From the NCBI GenBank assembly GCA_016715995.1, contig JADJXF010000005.1, forward strand, positions 49,920-113,919: 64,000 nt of DNA. The letters run 5' to 3'. Shown piece after piece: positions 33,331-43,164 of this stretch. Below the pieces are notes generated by a model that ran no database searches, was not told the origin of the DNA, and saw only the letters and a list, made by a program, of their open reading frames with translations. Every line of letters starts with the position of its first letter. Position 1 is the first letter of the stretch. Position numbers and translations under genes: made by a program. This DNA comes from Flavobacteriales bacterium (GTDB lineage Bacteria; Bacteroidota; Bacteroidia; Flavobacteriales_F; PHOS-HE28).

Positions 33331-34131
33331 TTAGTTGAAGTAAACGTTCACCACCAGACGCACCTGGTCGTTGGTGTCCATGCGCATGAAACGCTGCTTC
33401 ACGCTGCTGTACTGCACGCTGCCGTTGGGATCGTCCTCCACGGTGAAGTACTCGTAGGAGGTCCCGTTGAACTCCTCCACTTCAACCTTGGTCTTGTTGC
33501 CCATCATCCAGAAGGCGCTCATGCCGTACTCCACGCCTACGCTGATCGGCAGGTCGAGCACGAACACGTTCACGCCGATTACGCCACCCAGACCCACGAT
33601 CATGTATGGCGTGGTCATGTCGGTGGACTGTGTCTGGCTCTGACGGTTGGTGATGCTCATCAGTTCCCTGCTGCGGCCGAAGCCCAAGAAGAGGTCACCT
33701 GCGGCGTACACATCGAAGATGTTGCTGCTGCTGAAGTGCTTCTCGATACCCGGCACCAGCATGTACTGGCGCTCAGTGGAACGGGATTCGGCGGCAGTGA
33801 GCGTCCAAGGCTGGCCCGGGATGCTGTCCACGTCACCCGTCACCACACGCGAATCGCGGTACAGAGCGATGCCAGCGCGGATGGCGACATCGTCCTGGAT
33901 GTACTTCTTGGCGGTGATCAGGTTACCGCGGCTGAAGAGGTTCCACGCAGGGATGGTGTTTCCACCAATCTCCGTGTTGTTGATGGTGATGCCGAAGGTG
34001 AGCGCCATATCGCCCGCCACAGGGCGGCCACCGAACTTGTACCGGGTATCCTGGTTCTCCCGGGTGGAGAGCTGAGCGCTCGCCACGGAGCACACACCCA
34101 GCAGTGCAAAGCACAGTATCGTCTTTTTCAT
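33331..34131 (-). CDS. Outer-membrane beta-barrel protein
   Basis: The 266-residue protein has a signal peptide (MKKTILCFALLGVCSVASAQ), then alternating polar and hydrophobic strands consistent with an 8- to 12-stranded barrel (DMALTFGITINN, DVAIRAGIALYR, NIFDVYAAGDLFLGFG, YMIVGLGGVIGVNVF, ISVGVEYGMSAFWMM). It ends in VRLVVNVYFN, a C-terminal aromatic/Asn end usual for barrels. The function is unknown. It heads a two-gene unit with the small lipoprotein. Confidence 0.8.
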   Translation of the reverse strand: MKKTILCFALLGVCSVASAQLSTRENQDTRYKFGGRPVAGDMALTFGITINNTEIGGNTIPAWNLFSRGNLITAKKYIQDDVAIRAGIALYRDSRVVTGDVDSIPGQPWTLTAAESRSTERQYMLVPGIEKHFSSSNIFDVYAAGDLFLGFGRSRELMSITNRQSQTQSTDMTTPYMIVGLGGVIGVNVFVLDLPISVGVEYGMSAFWMMGNKTKVEVEEFNGTSYEYFTVEDDPNGSVQYSSVKQRFMRMDTNDQVRLVVNVYFN

Positions 34132-34165
34132 TGGGTTTGGTTTGGGTTTGCCTTTTTGCCCGGAT

Positions 34166-34173
34166 CAAAAGTA
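34166..34173 (-). promoter_or_regulatory. Candidate proximal -7 box of the barrel protein gene
   Basis: TACTTTTG on the minus strand lies 34 bases before the start. A TTTG 14 bases upstream is a short-spaced possible -33 element. Confidence 0.4.
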
Positions 34174-34187
34174 TTTCCGGCGGGCCG

Positions 34188-34218
34188 CAAACATATACAC
34201 CGTCAATGTCATAGTCAA
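34188..34218 (-). promoter_or_regulatory. Candidate distal promoter of the barrel protein gene
   Basis: On the minus strand TTGAC is followed after about 20 bases by TATGTTTG, which matches both the -33 TTG and the -7 TAnnTTTG elements with normal spacing. It is the best full promoter match in the window. Confidence 0.5.
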
Positions 34219-34379
34219 CAACTGATCGTGGATGAGGAAACAATTGTGAACAGCGTCATCTGTTGAGCACAAGGGCCTATGAACCCGTTCAGAATCAACA
34301 CTTGCGGTGCCCACCGATGGACATTCGGACTTCCCAAGCACCGTCATCCCATAGCCAACCAGCTTGGAATACGTCTGAT

Positions 34380-35039
34380 CTAGCTGGCCTTGTCGGCGAG
34401 CATGGGCACGAAGCGAAACTGTCCCTGGTCGGTTCTGGTCACTGCACCGGCCAGGTCTTTCTCCAGCAGGAGCATGTGCTGTACGCCCCCCTCACCCACA
34501 GGTATCACGACCCTGCCGCCGGGTTTCACTTGATTGATGAGCGCCTGCGGCACCTCAGGTGCCCCGCATGTCACGATGATCCGATCGAATGGGGCCTCAC
34601 GTGGGATGCCAGCATACCCATCACCATGATACAAGGAAGCACGGTACCCGAGCCGCGCAAGGCGCTCCTTGGTCTGCAGGTAGAGCGGGCGATGACGTTC
34701 GATACTGAACACCTTTGCCCCCAAGGCGCAGAGCACGGCGCATTGGTAGCCCGAACCCGTACCGACCTCCAGGACCTTCATGCCCTTGCCCACTTGCAGA
34801 AGCTGGCTTTGGAATGCCACGGTATAGGGCTGTGAGATGGTCTGGCCGCAAGCGATCGGGAATGCACCGTCCTCATAGGCCTTATCCTGGAAGGCGGTGT
34901 CATCGATGAACAGATGCCGCGGCACGATTCCGATGGCAGCAAGCACCGCATCATTGTCGATTCCCTTCTTCTTCAACAGCTCCACCAAGCGCCGCCGCAG
35001 GCCCTGGTGGCGGTACGTGTCGTTCCCAATCTCGTTCAC
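34380..35039 (-). CDS. pcm: Protein-L-isoaspartate O-methyltransferase
   Basis: PCMT repairs isoaspartyl residues in aged proteins with SAM. The 219-residue protein has VPRHLFIDDTAFQDKAYEDGAFPIACGQTISQP at the substrate end, SAM motif I VLEVGTGSGYQCAVL, and the post-motif segments RIIVTCGAPEVPQALINQVKPGGRVVIPVG. All match the family. A TACCTTTG box ends four bases before the ATG, implying a leaderless transcript. The gene is divergent from the Gfo/Idh gene. Confidence 0.96.
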   Translation of the reverse strand: MNEIGNDTYRHQGLRRRLVELLKKKGIDNDAVLAAIGIVPRHLFIDDTAFQDKAYEDGAFPIACGQTISQPYTVAFQSQLLQVGKGMKVLEVGTGSGYQCAVLCALGAKVFSIERHRPLYLQTKERLARLGYRASLYHGDGYAGIPREAPFDRIIVTCGAPEVPQALINQVKPGGRVVIPVGEGGVQHMLLLEKDLAGAVTRTDQGQFRFVPMLADKAS

Positions 35040-35043
35040 GCCG

Positions 35044-35051
35044 CAAAGGTA
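35044..35051 (-). promoter_or_regulatory. Candidate -7 box of pcm, leaderless
   Basis: TACCTTTG on the minus strand ends four bases before the pcm start codon. Confidence 0.5.
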
Positions 35052-35079
35052 GCCGGGCGATCGGGCGGCGCTGGCGGTC

Positions 35080-35087
35080 TATTTTTG
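35080..35087 (+). promoter_or_regulatory. Candidate -7 box of the Gfo/Idh gene
   Basis: TATTTTTG lies 28 bases before the ATG of the dehydrogenase. With the pcm box it forms a tight divergent promoter region. Confidence 0.45.
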
Positions 35088-35115
35088 CCGCCCCTCTGAA
35101 AGCACCTTACGCGCC

Positions 35116-36102
35116 ATGACGCCACCCTTACGCATCGGAGTGCTTGGCGCTGGCCACCTGGGCCGCATCCACATGCAGCAGTGGCAGGAGGTGCCAGGCA
35201 TCACTTTCGTGGGCTTCCATGACCCGCATCCGGAGAAACGCGAGGCCATCCAGAAGGAATTCGGATTGACGCCGTTCGATGACTTGGAACCGCTACTGGA
35301 TCAGGTCGATGCCATCGACATCGTCACCCCCACCCTGAGCCATCATCGGCTGGCCAAGGCTGCGCTTGAGCAGGGACGGCATGTGTTCATCGAAAAACCC
35401 GTGACGAGCACCGTGGCCGAGGCGGAGGACCTGCTCCGCATCGCGCGCGCAGCGGGCAAGGTGGTGCAGGTCGGGCACGTGGAGCGATTCAATCCGGCCT
35501 TCATCGCGGCACGGCCGCAATTGCGAAACCCGATGTTCATCGAAACGCACCGGCTCGCGCAGTTCAATCCTCGCGGCACGGATGTGAGCGTGGTGCTGGA
35601 CCTGATGATCCACGACATCGACATCGTGCTGAGCGTGGTGGACAGCCCAGTGACCACGGTGAGCGCCAGCGGTGTGGCGGTGGTGAGCGACACCCCGGAC
35701 ATCGCCAACGCGCGCATCGCGTTCGCCAACGGATGCGTGGCCAACCTCACCTCCAGCCGCATCAGCCTGAAGAACATGCGCAAGAGCCGGTTCTTCCAGC
35801 GCGATGCGTACATCGCGGTGGACATGCTGACCAAAGAGACCGAGGTGGTACGCATGCGAACGGTGGTGGGCGAGCCCGACCCCTTCGCCGTCACCATCGA
35901 CTTGGGGGAAGGGAAAGGGGCGCGGGAGATCGCCTTCGAGAAGCCGCTCATTGTCAAGACGAACGCCATCCGCGAGGAATTGGCGGCGTTCACGGGAAGC
36001 ATCGCCGCTGGAACCCCTCCGGTGGTGACCTTGGAGCAAGCAACGGAAGCACTCCGGGTCGCGCATCGCGTGCTGGATGGGATGTCCTTGACGAATGCCT
36101 GA
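35116..36102 (+). CDS. Gfo/Idh/MocA family NAD(P)-dependent oxidoreductase
   Basis: The 328-residue enzyme has an N-terminal Rossmann fold (GVLGAGHLGRIHM) and the catalytic EKP (93-95, K94), then VGHVERFNPAF and LDLMIHDIDIVLS in the substrate domain. These fit sugar dehydrogenases that oxidise the 3-hydroxyl of nucleotide sugars, such as UDP-GlcNAc 3-dehydrogenases; the substrate is inferred, not shown. Downstream genes encode a lipoprotein and a polyprenyl glycosylphosphotransferase, consistent with glycan synthesis. Its 3' end lies before the chosen start of the lipoprotein. Confidence 0.88.
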   Translation: MTPPLRIGVLGAGHLGRIHMQQWQEVPGITFVGFHDPHPEKREAIQKEFGLTPFDDLEPLLDQVDAIDIVTPTLSHHRLAKAALEQGRHVFIEKPVTSTVAEAEDLLRIARAAGKVVQVGHVERFNPAFIAARPQLRNPMFIETHRLAQFNPRGTDVSVVLDLMIHDIDIVLSVVDSPVTTVSASGVAVVSDTPDIANARIAFANGCVANLTSSRISLKNMRKSRFFQRDAYIAVDMLTKETEVVRMRTVVGEPDPFAVTIDLGEGKGAREIAFEKPLIVKTNAIREELAAFTGSIAAGTPPVVTLEQATEALRVAHRVLDGMSLTNA

Positions 36103-36148
36103 ACCGCGCATACTGATCCGGGCATTCGGGCGTTGGCAACGTGTCACG

Positions 36149-37012
36149 ATGGTGCCACGTTGTATCCCGGCCTTGGTCCTGCCCGCCTTGATGGCCTCCT
36201 GCGCCAAGGGCGACAAGGTGCCCGGATACCTGGAGATCCCGGCGGTGACCCTCACCACCACCACCGCGCAAGGCATGGCCACCAGCAAGGTCACCGACGT
36301 GTGGGTGAGCGTGGATGAGTCCTTCGTAGGCGTTTGGGAACTGCCCGCGCGTGTTCCCATCTTGGCGGAAGGCCCCCACCGGATTGACGTGGTGCCCGGT
36401 GTCAAGCGCAACGGGCTGTTCGACTCCCGCGTGCGATATCCGCTTTACACCACGTGGACCGGCCAGGTGAACCTGGTCCCGGAGGGCACCACGACCATCA
36501 CCGCCGGTATTCAGTACCAGCCCACGGCGGAGTTCTGGATCGAGGGCTTCGAGGACACCTTCATCCGCCTGAATACCACGGAATCCAGCGATACCACGCT
36601 CATCCGTTACACACCGGCTGAGCAACCCGAACTGCTCTATCTCGAGAACAGCCCTTGCGGCGGCTTCCACCTGGATGCAGCGCATCCTTACATACACCTC
36701 TATACCGATGAGGACTTCGAGGCTTCCAGCGGACCGGTGTTCCTGGAACTCGACTACCGCAACGACCTGGCCTTCACCGTCGGGGTCATGTACAGTTCGA
36801 ACAACACGCCGTCCTCGGTACCACTGGTGATTCTTGTGCCCACCCGGCGAAGTGATGGCACCATGCCTTGGAACAAGGTGTACATCGATCTGAGCGGCTT
36901 GTTCAATAGCGGCATTTCCGAGCGCGATATTTTCATCGAGGCCAGTTTGCCGAGCAGCGTTGCGTCGGCTTCGGTCTTCCTCGACAACCTGAAGCTCGTC
37001 CGGTTCCCATGA
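36149..37012 (+). CDS. Hypothetical lipoprotein
   Basis: With a start at 36149 the product has 287 residues, a lipoprotein signal (ALMASC, lipidated C18) and a mature beta-rich part with Trp/Tyr-rich strands (YPLYTTWTGQVNLVPEGTTTITAGIQY). The later half resembles a jelly-roll carbohydrate-binding module (SSGPVFLELDYRNDLAFTVGVMY and VFLDNLKLVRF as the last strand). An earlier start at 36095 would overlap the dehydrogenase and add a non-signal leader. It overlaps the next gene by four bases. Confidence 0.78.
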   Translation: MVPRCIPALVLPALMASCAKGDKVPGYLEIPAVTLTTTTAQGMATSKVTDVWVSVDESFVGVWELPARVPILAEGPHRIDVVPGVKRNGLFDSRVRYPLYTTWTGQVNLVPEGTTTITAGIQYQPTAEFWIEGFEDTFIRLNTTESSDTTLIRYTPAEQPELLYLENSPCGGFHLDAAHPYIHLYTDEDFEASSGPVFLELDYRNDLAFTVGVMYSSNNTPSSVPLVILVPTRRSDGTMPWNKVYIDLSGLFNSGISERDIFIEASLPSSVASASVFLDNLKLVRFP

Positions 37013-38430
37013 TGAACGGAAGACGCGCGCTGGTGGCCAAGTATGTCATCGCCGACCTCATCGGCTCAGCTGCGGCATGGACCCTGTTCTACGCATACCG
37101 GAAGATCTACCTCGAGCCGCTCAAGCTCGGTGTGCCGGTGCCGCTGGACTGGGATGCCAACTACTTGAAGGGCTTGGTGCTCGTCCCCCTGTTCTGGTTC
37201 GGGCTCTACACCGTGATTGGCGGTTACCGTGAGGTGTACCGGCGCTATCGCACCAAGGAGCTGGGGCAAACGCTGCTGGTCACGCTCATCGGCGTGCTGG
37301 TAATCTTCTTCGTGCTCCTGCTCGATGACCAGGTGCCCAGTACGCGTTACCACTACCGCTCGTTCATCGCCTTGCTCCTGCTGCACTTCGGCATCACCTT
37401 CCCACTCCGGTTCCTCATCACCAGCGCCACCGTTCGGAAGGTGCACGACCGTCGCATCGGTTTCAACACGGTGCTCGTGGGGGGTAATGAAAGGGCCGTG
37501 GCCATCCACCAAGAGATCGAAGCGATGCGGAAATCGCCGGGCAATCGGTTCATCGGCTTCGTGAACGTGAATGGCGGCGACCAGCAACTCGCATCCTCCG
37601 GCCTTCCGCGCTTAGGCAAGTGGCACCAATTGCGTCAGGTCATCCAGGAGCACGCCGTGGAGGAAGTAATCATCGCGGTGGATTCCGGCGAGCACGAGCA
37701 CATGAGCCGCATCATGAATGAACTGGAGGGCACTGGCGTCAGAATCAAGGTAATCCCTGACATGTACGACATCCTCTCCGGCTCGGTGAAGATGACCAGC
37801 ATCTTCGGCACGCCGTTAATCGAGGTGAACCCGGAGATCATGCCCGCCTGGCAATTCTCTTTGAAGCGCGCGTTCGATATCGTGGCGAGCACGGTGGCCC
37901 TCGTCCTCCTCAGCCCTGTTCTCGCCATTATCGCGCTTGCGGTGCGTTGGGACTCCAACGGGCCCATCTTCTTCCGGCAGGAACGCATCGGCAAGCACGG
38001 CCGTCCCTTCCAGATCATCAAGTTCCGCAGCATGGTGTGCGATGCCGAGCGCAATGGCCCGCAGCTGAGCAGCAAGAGCGATCCGCGCATCACCACGGTT
38101 GGGCTGTGGCTCCGGCGCACACGGATGGACGAGCTGCCCCAATTCTGGAACGTGCTCAAGGGCGACATGAGCCTGGTGGGCCCGCGACCGGAGCGCCAGC
38201 ATTTCATCGAAGCCATCACTGAAGTGGCCCCGCACTACCGCCATCTGCAGAAAGTGCGGCCGGGCATCACCAGTTGGGGGCAGGTGAAATTCGGCTACGC
38301 GGAGAACGTGGAGCAGATGGTCCGTCGCCTGAAGTACGACATCCTCTACATCGAGAACATGAGCCTGGCCGTGGATCTGAAGATCCTCGCGTACACGGTG
38401 CTCATCATCCTGAAGGGCGACGGCAAGTAG
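37009..38430 (+). CDS. Polyprenyl glycosylphosphotransferase (initiating sugar transferase)
   Basis: The enzyme moves a sugar-1-phosphate from a nucleotide sugar to undecaprenyl phosphate and starts exopolysaccharide or O-antigen repeat units. Four or five membrane helices (about 10-140) are followed by a Rossmann-like domain (about 145-260), then the catalytic domain: KRAFDIVASTVALVLLSP as anchor, RQERIGKHGRPFQIIKFRSM, and GDMSLVGPRPE. Length (473) is typical of WcaJ/WbaP-like proteins. It overlaps the lipoprotein gene by four bases. A 10-bp hairpin starts at its stop codon. Confidence 0.95.
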   Translation: MMNGRRALVAKYVIADLIGSAAAWTLFYAYRKIYLEPLKLGVPVPLDWDANYLKGLVLVPLFWFGLYTVIGGYREVYRRYRTKELGQTLLVTLIGVLVIFFVLLLDDQVPSTRYHYRSFIALLLLHFGITFPLRFLITSATVRKVHDRRIGFNTVLVGGNERAVAIHQEIEAMRKSPGNRFIGFVNVNGGDQQLASSGLPRLGKWHQLRQVIQEHAVEEVIIAVDSGEHEHMSRIMNELEGTGVRIKVIPDMYDILSGSVKMTSIFGTPLIEVNPEIMPAWQFSLKRAFDIVASTVALVLLSPVLAIIALAVRWDSNGPIFFRQERIGKHGRPFQIIKFRSMVCDAERNGPQLSSKSDPRITTVGLWLRRTRMDELPQFWNVLKGDMSLVGPRPERQHFIEAITEVAPHYRHLQKVRPGITSWGQVKFGYAENVEQMVRRLKYDILYIENMSLAVDLKILAYTVLIILKGDGK

Positions 38431-38453
38431 GGGTCGAAGATCCTCGACCCCTA
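38428..38453. terminator. Perfect palindrome at the end of the sugar transferase gene
   Basis: The 10-bp arms TAGGGGTCGA/TCGACCCCTA with a 6-base loop begin with the TAG stop codon. There is no T run, so it could be a weak terminator, a message stabiliser or a dispersed palindrome. Confidence 0.5.
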
Positions 38454-38478
38454 CATTGCCGCATCAAATACGTTGCGT

Positions 38479-39362
<884 letters not shown>

Positions 39363-39366
<4 letters not shown>

Positions 39367-39866
39367 CCATTCGAGCTGCAACCGTCAACGATATCCCGTT
39401 GATCCGGGGAATTGCCCACGCCACCTGGCCTGTCGCCTACCGCACCATCCTATCACCTGCCCAACTGTCCTACATGCTCCACCTCATGTACAGTGAGGTC
39501 GCGCTCACCGAGCAGTTGACTGCTAAGGATCATCACTTCCTGCTTGCTTGGGAAAGGGATGCTGCGGTGGGTTTTGCCGGATTTGAGCACATGTATCGGA
39601 ACACGCGGCGCACCCGCCTGCATAAGCTGTACGTATTGCCAGCCACGCAAGGCGCGGGAACAGGCGCGGCCTTACTGCGCGCGGTGGAACTGGCGGCGTT
39701 GGAAGCGGGCGATAAAGGCGTCGAGCTGAACGTGAACCGCTTCAACCCTGCCAGGGACTGGTACGCAAAGCGAGGCTTCCGTATCGAGCGTGACGAGGTA
39801 ATCGATATCGGCCAGGGATTCGTGATGGATGACCATGTGATGGTGAAGTCTTTGCCTAGTCAATAG
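39363..39866 (+). CDS. GNAT family N-acetyltransferase
   Basis: The product (167 residues) uses acetyl-CoA to acetylate an unknown substrate. It begins TIRAATVNDIPLIRGIA, a usual GNAT start, and has the acetyl-CoA loop LHKLYVLPATQGAGTGAALLRAVE (Q/RxxGxG/A) and NRFNPARDWYAKRGFRIERDE. The start codon is GTG and overlaps the stop of the dehydrogenase gene (GTGA), so translation is probably coupled. Confidence 0.9.
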
Positions 39867-39981
39867 AATCGCAATGCGACGGCGGCGAGGTGCGATATTC
39901 GCTGCGTATGCGCAGAGCAGTAACACGGTTCATGGATCGCGATCGAGTTGCGCTGCGGGCGCGTCGAACCATTCGTAGCTG

Positions 39982-41556
39982 ATGAGGACCGTTTCAGCGC
40001 GCCTTTGGACCGAGCTGAAGTGCTGCGGATGGCTAAACGTTCTGTTGAGCGGCCTGATACTCCTGGCCCCATTGATGTGGGCATTGCGACTGGGCCAGGA
40101 CGAGCTCTGGCACGACGAGACATACTCCCTCTGCACCGCCAGCGGTCTCAGTGTTGAAGACCCGGGCCTGCCGGATCGATTCAGGCATGCGGATGTAACG
40201 CGCCAAGCTACCTGGAGGAACACCTTATCGGCCTGTGTTGTGAACGACGGTGGCAATGCACCGCTGCACGCACTCCTCATGCATGCTTGGATGAAGACCG
40301 CGCCGGCGACCGTAAGAATGTTGCGCGCACCCTCATGGGTTCTTGCGTGCTTGGTCCTCGTCGTCGTCCTTCTGGCCACTCGAGACCTGTTTGGAAGCAC
40401 CCAGACTGCCTTGTTGGCCACGGCGCTCACCGCCTGGAACCCGTTGTTGCGCGGGGCATCCATGGAGCTGCGCTTTTACCCATTGGCTTTGCTAATGGTC
40501 CTGGTGTCGGCCTGGCTCCTGCTCCGAGCAATCCAGCACAGGACGACCGGATGGCATTTCGTGGCATTGGCAATCGCTTCATCTGCAGCGATCCTGTCGC
40601 ATTACTCCACCGTGTACATCCTCGCCCCACTCGGGGTGGTCGCCTTCTCGCGCTGCCGTTCACTGAAATGCCGCATAAGCCTGATCGGCGCAGCTTCAGT
40701 CACCGCGTTCGCCTTGGCCATTTGGCTTGAGAACGGCGGCTGGAACGGACTTGCGGTGCTCGGGCAGCGTAACCGCGAGTTCATCGATGCCGTGCAAGCC
40801 GACCCTCGCATCAACACCTATTTCCAGGCCGCCCGCTTGCGCACCATGATTGAAGGCGTTGCTGTGCAGTCCCTTTGGGCCTCTGGCAACGGCCTGCAGT
40901 TCGCGGGTCTCCAGCTCAGGTGGCTCGTCCTGATGCTTGCGCTGCCCGGGGTGCTCTTGCTGCATTGCGCCTCCATGGATCGTCGCGAACCGAATGGCCT
41001 CCTGCGTAACATGATGGTGCTCCTTTCATTCAGCTCGATGGCGTATGCGGGGCTTCTAGCGCTGCAAAGCGGGCATACGGTCTCCTTCATGCCGCGCTAC
41101 GCGCTCTTCTCCATGCCGTTCTGGTGCATTGCCATGGCCGTTGGCATTCGCTCCGGTAAGCGCTTTGGCAGATCTGCTGGTGCAGCCGTTCTGGCAATTG
41201 CTCTGACCACATTCGCATGGCAGGCCAGCGGACAGAACGATACGGTCATAGGTCCGAATCAGTACCGAGCCCGAAGCGATGAAGCGCTCGCCGTCATCCT
41301 ATCCCAGGATGATTGCCCGCAGGAACTCTTGTTTCGCACTTGGAATGCCGCGCTTCTTTTCAACCTCGTGGAATGGCGAACTGAACTGGATGAAATCGCA
41401 CAACGCGTGGACCATTCCATGCCGCATTTCCTGGAGTGCGCTCCACAACCGCCATGTGACGGCGAAGCGACCACTATCTGGCCACGTGACGGAGCCTATC
41501 CGCGATCAGAGCCTCGGGACCCAATGGACCAGCCCACCCCGCCAGCAATCAAGTGA
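39982..41556 (+). CDS. GT39-like membrane glycosyltransferase
   Basis: The 524-residue protein has about ten membrane helices and the signature of dolichyl/undecaprenyl-phosphate-sugar transferases: acidic pairs in LGQDELWHDETYSL (D40/E41 and D45/E46) after the first helix, then further helices with ELRFYPLALLMVLVSAWL. It would transfer a sugar from a lipid carrier on the outer face of the inner membrane. An in-frame stop at 39976-39978 makes the ATG at 39982 the first start. A second, similar gene follows 13 bases downstream. The substrate is unknown. Confidence 0.82.
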   Translation: MRTVSARLWTELKCCGWLNVLLSGLILLAPLMWALRLGQDELWHDETYSLCTASGLSVEDPGLPDRFRHADVTRQATWRNTLSACVVNDGGNAPLHALLMHAWMKTAPATVRMLRAPSWVLACLVLVVVLLATRDLFGSTQTALLATALTAWNPLLRGASMELRFYPLALLMVLVSAWLLLRAIQHRTTGWHFVALAIASSAAILSHYSTVYILAPLGVVAFSRCRSLKCRISLIGAASVTAFALAIWLENGGWNGLAVLGQRNREFIDAVQADPRINTYFQAARLRTMIEGVAVQSLWASGNGLQFAGLQLRWLVLMLALPGVLLLHCASMDRREPNGLLRNMMVLLSFSSMAYAGLLALQSGHTVSFMPRYALFSMPFWCIAMAVGIRSGKRFGRSAGAAVLAIALTTFAWQASGQNDTVIGPNQYRARSDEALAVILSQDDCPQELLFRTWNAALLFNLVEWRTELDEIAQRVDHSMPHFLECAPQPPCDGEATTIWPRDGAYPRSEPRDPMDQPTPPAIK

Positions 41557-41569
41557 GACAGCATTGGCC

Positions 41570-43111
41570 ATGGAATCCGCGCAAGTCATCTCAACTCCCA
41601 ATACAACTGAAGACCCTTTGGCAGCGCGCGCAAGAATTCACTGGCTCATATTGGCAGGTGTGCTCCTGCTGGCCTTTGGTGCAAGACGTTACGCCATCGA
41701 CCGCTTCGCGACCGGGTATGATGAGCTCTTCACCGTGCTCGAGGCCAACGGCCTCTATCCGGAGGTGGTCACGGAAGGCGTTGCCTTCACCAAGGAGCAG
41801 CTGAATGCATCGGATACGCCAAGTGGTGCGGTTCATGCGTGTATTTCGTCGGACGGAGGCAACGGTATCCTGTACATCCTCTCCATGCACGCATGGACCG
41901 AAGCATTCAGCAACAGCAACCACACCATCCGTCTATTCTCATTGATCTGGGGCCTGCTAGTGGTTTGGTTGGTGCATCGCCTAGCGCTGCGGCTCTTCAC
42001 CGACCATTCGCTGGCACTCCTGGCCGCGTTGTTCGCCGCCCTTGCGCCCTTGCTGGTTGATTACTCCCAGGAAGCGCGCGCGTACATGCCGGCCACGGCC
42101 ATCACCTTGTTGGGCACCTTGCAGTTCATCCGCTTGCTGCGTGAGCCGCGGAGTTCGCCAGGGGCAATCGCCTTGTATGGGCTCCTCATCGGCACGGGTC
42201 TGCTTGTTCACTATTCCACGGCCTACGTGGCCATGGGGCACGCATGCTTCGCTTTGCTCCATGTGCCCGGCCGCACATGGCGGCGGTGGTTCTTCGTCGC
42301 TGCTCCCGTTGTTGGCGCCCTGGTTGGCGCATGGCTCTTGCTTGGTGGCTTGGAGGGCATGCGCAACATGGGCCGGCAGAACGACCTCTACGCGACGATC
42401 ATCGCCACGAACCCGGATTACGACGTCTTCTATCGCAAGGCAACTGTTACCCACCTCGTTCAGGATGTGCTCGTTCAGTTGCTCTGGCTCGGAGGCAACA
42501 GTCTGTTCCTGCTAGGGCCCTCGCTCCGGGTGATGGCGCTGATGCTATTGCTTCCTTTCGCCATGCTCGTGGGCCTGCGCGGGACACCGGTCAATCATCG
42601 CTCAGAGCGCAGGTTGCTCATCATCCTTGCGCTCTCAGGCACCGCATTCACGGTGTTGACCTCAGCTATCGCGGGCCACACCTTCGGCATGCGCTACTAC
42701 TACGTCATGTTCTCTGCGCCATACGCGATCATCCTGCTTGCCATGGGAGGCATGTGGTGGTTGAAGCAAGGCGTGCGCTGGAAACGCACGGCCGGAAGGG
42801 TCCTGGTTGTCATGAATGTGTGCGTATTCCTCGTTTCCATCCTGAGCTTCTACCGCTACGGCTATCGAGGCAATGACGAACCCGAAACAGTGAGGCCATT
42901 CGCGCAGGTTGTGACCGCGTTGGCGGAGCGCGTGCCGCATGCTCGGATAGCGTTGATCCATGGCGATCGCCGGGATGCGATCGCCTTGAATCTGCATCTG
43001 GGACCGGCTGCGGACCGCCTACCGCAGATCGTCGATCCACAATCCGGGCATCGCACCATCGTGGTCGGCAGCATCGACGGCCGCGATCGCGAGCTGTTGA
43101 CCCTGCACTGA
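41570..43111 (+). CDS. GT39-like membrane glycosyltransferase (second copy)
   Basis: This 513-residue protein shares layout with its upstream neighbour: a soluble start, one helix, the acidic motif FATGYDELFTVLEANG, an extracytoplasmic segment with ISSDGGNGILYILSMHAWTE (compare VVNDGGNAPLHALLMHAW in the first gene), then many helices. The repeated DGGN..H/L..MHAW segment indicates that the two arose by duplication. I start at the ATG at 41570 because the earlier frame covers the end of the first gene. It would also act on a polyprenyl-linked sugar. Confidence 0.82.
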   Translation: MESAQVISTPNTTEDPLAARARIHWLILAGVLLLAFGARRYAIDRFATGYDELFTVLEANGLYPEVVTEGVAFTKEQLNASDTPSGAVHACISSDGGNGILYILSMHAWTEAFSNSNHTIRLFSLIWGLLVVWLVHRLALRLFTDHSLALLAALFAALAPLLVDYSQEARAYMPATAITLLGTLQFIRLLREPRSSPGAIALYGLLIGTGLLVHYSTAYVAMGHACFALLHVPGRTWRRWFFVAAPVVGALVGAWLLLGGLEGMRNMGRQNDLYATIIATNPDYDVFYRKATVTHLVQDVLVQLLWLGGNSLFLLGPSLRVMALMLLLPFAMLVGLRGTPVNHRSERRLLIILALSGTAFTVLTSAIAGHTFGMRYYYVMFSAPYAIILLAMGGMWWLKQGVRWKRTAGRVLVVMNVCVFLVSILSFYRYGYRGNDEPETVRPFAQVVTALAERVPHARIALIHGDRRDAIALNLHLGPAADRLPQIVDPQSGHRTIVVGSIDGRDRELLTLH

Positions 43112-43143
43112 TTGAGCACTCTTGACCTGCCCGGCTACTTTTG
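43112..43143 (+). promoter_or_regulatory. Candidate promoter of the epimerase gene
   Basis: TTG at 43112-43114, 21 bases, then TACTTTTG at 43136-43143 match the -33/-7 pattern. The ATG is 21 bases further on. Confidence 0.5.
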
Positions 43144-43164
43144 GCCGCTCACCTCGACCTGAAC

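Larger units (their letters stand above)
34132..34379. other. Intergenic region upstream of the outer-membrane protein gene
   Basis: This 248-base region separates the stop of pcm and the start of the barrel protein, both on the minus strand. It is more AT-rich near the barrel gene, where promoter boxes are seen. I found no supported ORF or RNA in the rest. Confidence 0.4.
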
